A DNA stretch of 8,081 bases. It comes from Synergistetes bacterium JGI 0000079-D21. Lineage in GTDB: Bacteria; Synergistota; Synergistia; Synergistales; 79-D21. Every line of letters starts with the position of its first letter. Positions within the stretch are counted from its first letter, which is position 1. Positions 6,320 to 8,081 of the stretch are shown here, in pieces. The stretch spans positions 13,225 to 21,305 of the forward strand of contig AQRZ01000056.1 in assembly GCA_000402835.1 (NCBI GenBank), given 5' to 3'. A model generated the notes under the pieces. The model was not told where the DNA came from. It saw nothing but the letters and a program-made list of their open reading frames with translations, and ran no database searches. The position numbers and the translations under genes are program-made.

Positions 6320-8081
6320 ATGGAAGAGATCCGAAAGATCGTCGAAAAGAAATACGCGGAAGCCATCCGGAAGGGGTCGTGCTGCTGCGGGAGTTCGGCC
6401 GGAAGCTGCTGCTCGGCCCCTGGGGGGAAGGATGCCATCACGTCGGGCATCTACGGGGAAGAGGTCCTGGAGAAGCTGCCGGAGTCGGTGAAAAACCAGT
6501 CCTTCGGCTGCGGGTCGCCGACCCTGAAGGCGGGGATCCATCCCGGGGAGGTCGTCCTGGACCTCGGGAGCGGTGCCGGGATCGACACCTTCCTGGCGGC
6601 GGAACGGGTTGGCCCGGCGGGCCGCGTGTTCGGGCTGGACATGACCGAGGAGATGCTGGAAACCGCCCGCAAGAACGCGGCGGAGATCGGGGCCGGGAAC
6701 ATCACCTACATTAAGGGGACGATCGAGTCGATCCCCCTGCCGGACGAAAGCGTCGACGTGATTCTCTCCAACTGCGTGATCAACCTTTCTCCCGACAAGC
6801 CGGCCGTTTTCCGGGAAGCGTTCCGGGTGCTGCGCCCCGGAGGCAGGCTCTCCGTTTCCGACATGGTCTTCCTCTGCCGCGTGGATCCTGCGGTCCAGAA
6901 AAGCCTGGATGCCTGGGCGGGGTGTGTCGCTGGCGCGGCTTTCGTCGGGGACCTTGCCGGATTCCTCTCGGAAGCGGGGTTCGAGGAAGTGCGAATCGTC
7001 CCGGAAAGGATTTTCCGTTTCACCCGGGAAGAACTCGCGGGGATGTTTCCCGACCTGCCGCCTGAAGCCGCCGAGGAGGTGAGCGGAGCGCTGGCTTCCG
7101 CTTCGGTCACCGCCAGGCGGCCGGTGCAGCCTTGGATGGAGGGTGCCGACTACCGGATCCGGCCCGCCGAACCAGGAGACCTCGGCCGGGTGGAGGAGCT
7201 GCTGCGGGAATGCGGGTTGCCGGTCGAAGGCGTCGGGGAAAACCTGGAATCCTTCCTGGTGGCGGAGAAGGAAGGAAAAATCATCGGTTCGGCAGGACTC
7301 GAGATCGCGGGGGAATCCGCCCTCCTGAGGTCGGTCGCTTCCGCTGCCTGCGCCCGAAAGCGTCGCGTGGCGGAAACCCTGGTGAGGCGGGCAGTCGACC
7401 GGGCCGCCGAGTCCGGGGCCCGATCGGTTTTCCTGCTGACGGAAACCGCCGAGGGCTGGTTCGCCCGGATGGGGTTTACCGCCGTTTCCAGGGATGCCCT
7501 TCCGGCAGAGATCCGTTCCAGGTCCGCCCTCGAGGGCGTATGCCCTGCCTCCAGCACCTGCATGAAGCTTTCAACGGCCGTCTCCCCCGGAGGGGTTCCC
7601 CTGGTCGACAGGGAAAGGATCGCGCGGATCCTGGATTTCCTGGTCGAGATCGACGGGCTGAAGCGCGTGTACCGGGCCGGGTACCTGGCGGACGGGAGTC
7701 GTCACGAGAGCGACGCCGAGCACATGTGGCACCTGGGAATGTACGCGCTGGCCCTATCGGGGGAAACTGGCTTTTCGGGCGACGTCGGGCGCGTCTTGAG
7801 GCTCGTGCTGTGTCACGACCTGGTGGAGCTCTACGCGGGGGACACCTATGCCTACGACGAGGCCGGGGTGGAAAACCAGGCGGAACGGGAGGAGAAGGCA
7901 GCCCGGGCTCTTTTCGGGAAACTGCCTCCCGACCTCGGAGCGTTCTTTTACGGGGCCTGGCGGGAGTTCGAGGAGCAGGTCACGCCGGAAGCCCGTTTCG
8001 CGAGGGCGCTGGACCACTTGCAGGGCTTTGCCCAGAACGTGATCTCCAGCGGGAAATCCTGGACGGAAAACGGGATCACCC
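6320..8081 (+). CDS. arsM: Three-domain fusion: ArsM arsenite methyltransferase / ArsN2-type GNAT / HD phosphohydrolase (3' end outside window)
   Basis: Reading every codon from ATG 6320 to the window edge gives 587 residues with no stop. Residues 1-268 are an ArsM-type SAM-dependent As(III) methyltransferase: an N-terminal cysteine cluster (21-23, 30-31), FGCGSP with Cys64, SAM loop DLGSGAG at 81-87, [11 protein letters not shown] with Cys152 and AGCVAGA with Cys202. The 50-residue spacing of Cys152 and Cys202 equals that of the arsenic-binding Cys174/Cys224 in algal CmArsM. Residues 278-417 are an ArsN2-like GNAT domain: [30 protein letters not shown], and the terminal CPASSTCM with Cys408 and Cys414. 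Its acetyl-CoA loop reads RKRRVA (346-351), lacking the usual glycine. Residues 430 onward are an HD hydrolase with His468, His499-Asp500, Glu503, Asp508 and Asp565, the pattern of YfbR/HDDC2 5'-deoxynucleotidases. Neither domain junction has a Shine-Dalgarno before its in-frame ATG (7136, 7562). From the usual size of such HD proteins, a stop some 30-50 codons past the edge is expected. Confidence 0.88.
   Translation, partial: MEEIRKIVEKKYAEAIRKGSCCCGSSAGSCCSAPGGKDAITSGIYGEEVLEKLPESVKNQSFGCGSPTLKAGIHPGEVVLDLGSGAGIDTFLAAERVGPAGRVFGLDMTEEMLETARKNAAEIGAGNITYIKGTIESIPLPDESVDVILSNCVINLSPDKPAVFREAFRVLRPGGRLSVSDMVFLCRVDPAVQKSLDAWAGCVAGAAFVGDLAGFLSEAGFEEVRIVPERIFRFTREELAGMFPDLPPEAAEEVSGALASASVTARRPVQPWMEGADYRIRPAEPGDLGRVEELLRECGLPVEGVGENLESFLVAEKEGKIIGSAGLEIAGESALLRSVASAACARKRRVAETLVRRAVDRAAESGARSVFLLTETAEGWFARMGFTAVSRDALPAEIRSRSALEGVCPASSTCMKLSTAVSPGGVPLVDRERIARILDFLVEIDGLKRVYRAGYLADGSRHESDAEHMWHLGMYALALSGETGFSGDVGRVLRLVLCHDLVELYAGDTYAYDEAGVENQAEREEKAARALFGKLPPDLGAFFYGAWREFEEQVTPEARFARALDHLQGFAQNVISSGKSWTENGIT

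Noticed and set aside
7562..8081. HD-domain protein as a separate gene starting at ATG 7562
   Set aside because: There is no Shine-Dalgarno upstream and the ATG is part of the conserved C-terminal CPASSTCM signature of the GNAT domain; the frame is continuous.

Overview
The window is GC-rich, densely packed bacterial chromosome. The gene set suggests an anaerobic or facultative bacterium, plausibly of the old Deltaproteobacteria (Desulfobacterota): a cytoplasmic Mo/W-bis-PGD oxidoreductase, a SYLF-domain protein, a Cu+ P-type ATPase and an ArsM-type arsenite methyltransferase. That placement is inference; no rRNA or other marker gene is present. I saw no tRNA, rRNA, CRISPR array, insertion sequence, integrase or attachment site.

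Layout. (1) 1-593, + strand: the C-terminal part of a polytopic membrane protein cut by the left edge. (2) 630-953, + strand: a single-domain cupin. (3) 5726-944, - strand: a three-gene unit in the order secreted SYLF-domain protein, molybdopterin oxidoreductase, copper-type P1B ATPase. Its gaps are 15 and 22 nt, and the ATPase stop codon overlaps the end of the convergent cupin gene by 10 bp. (4) 5727-5861: a divergent promoter region with two overlapping inverted repeats built from the half-site GTTGTA. A perfect TATAAT on the - strand and a TATTAT on the + strand lie inside it. (5) 5862-8081, + strand: a cysteine-rich MarR regulator, then after 2 nt one long reading frame that leaves the window at the right edge.

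The most interesting object is that last frame. Read codon by codon from 6320 to 8081 it has no stop and encodes three recognisable domains in one polypeptide: an ArsM-type As(III) S-adenosylmethionine methyltransferase (residues 1-268), an ArsN2-type GNAT acetyltransferase domain (278-417), and an HD-domain phosphohydrolase with a complete YfbR/HDDC2-like active site (430 to beyond 587). The GNAT domain has lost the central glycine of its acetyl-CoA pyrophosphate loop.

How the genes may work together (inference): the MarR protein, with cysteine clusters near both ends, probably senses a metalloid, thiol-reactive or redox signal and represses both its own arsenic-methylation transcript and the divergent SYLF-molybdoenzyme-Cu-ATPase unit through the shared operator. 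The locus would then be a combined metal(loid)-stress island handling arsenic and copper, with a nucleotide-directed HD hydrolase attached to the arsenic enzyme for reasons that are not obvious.
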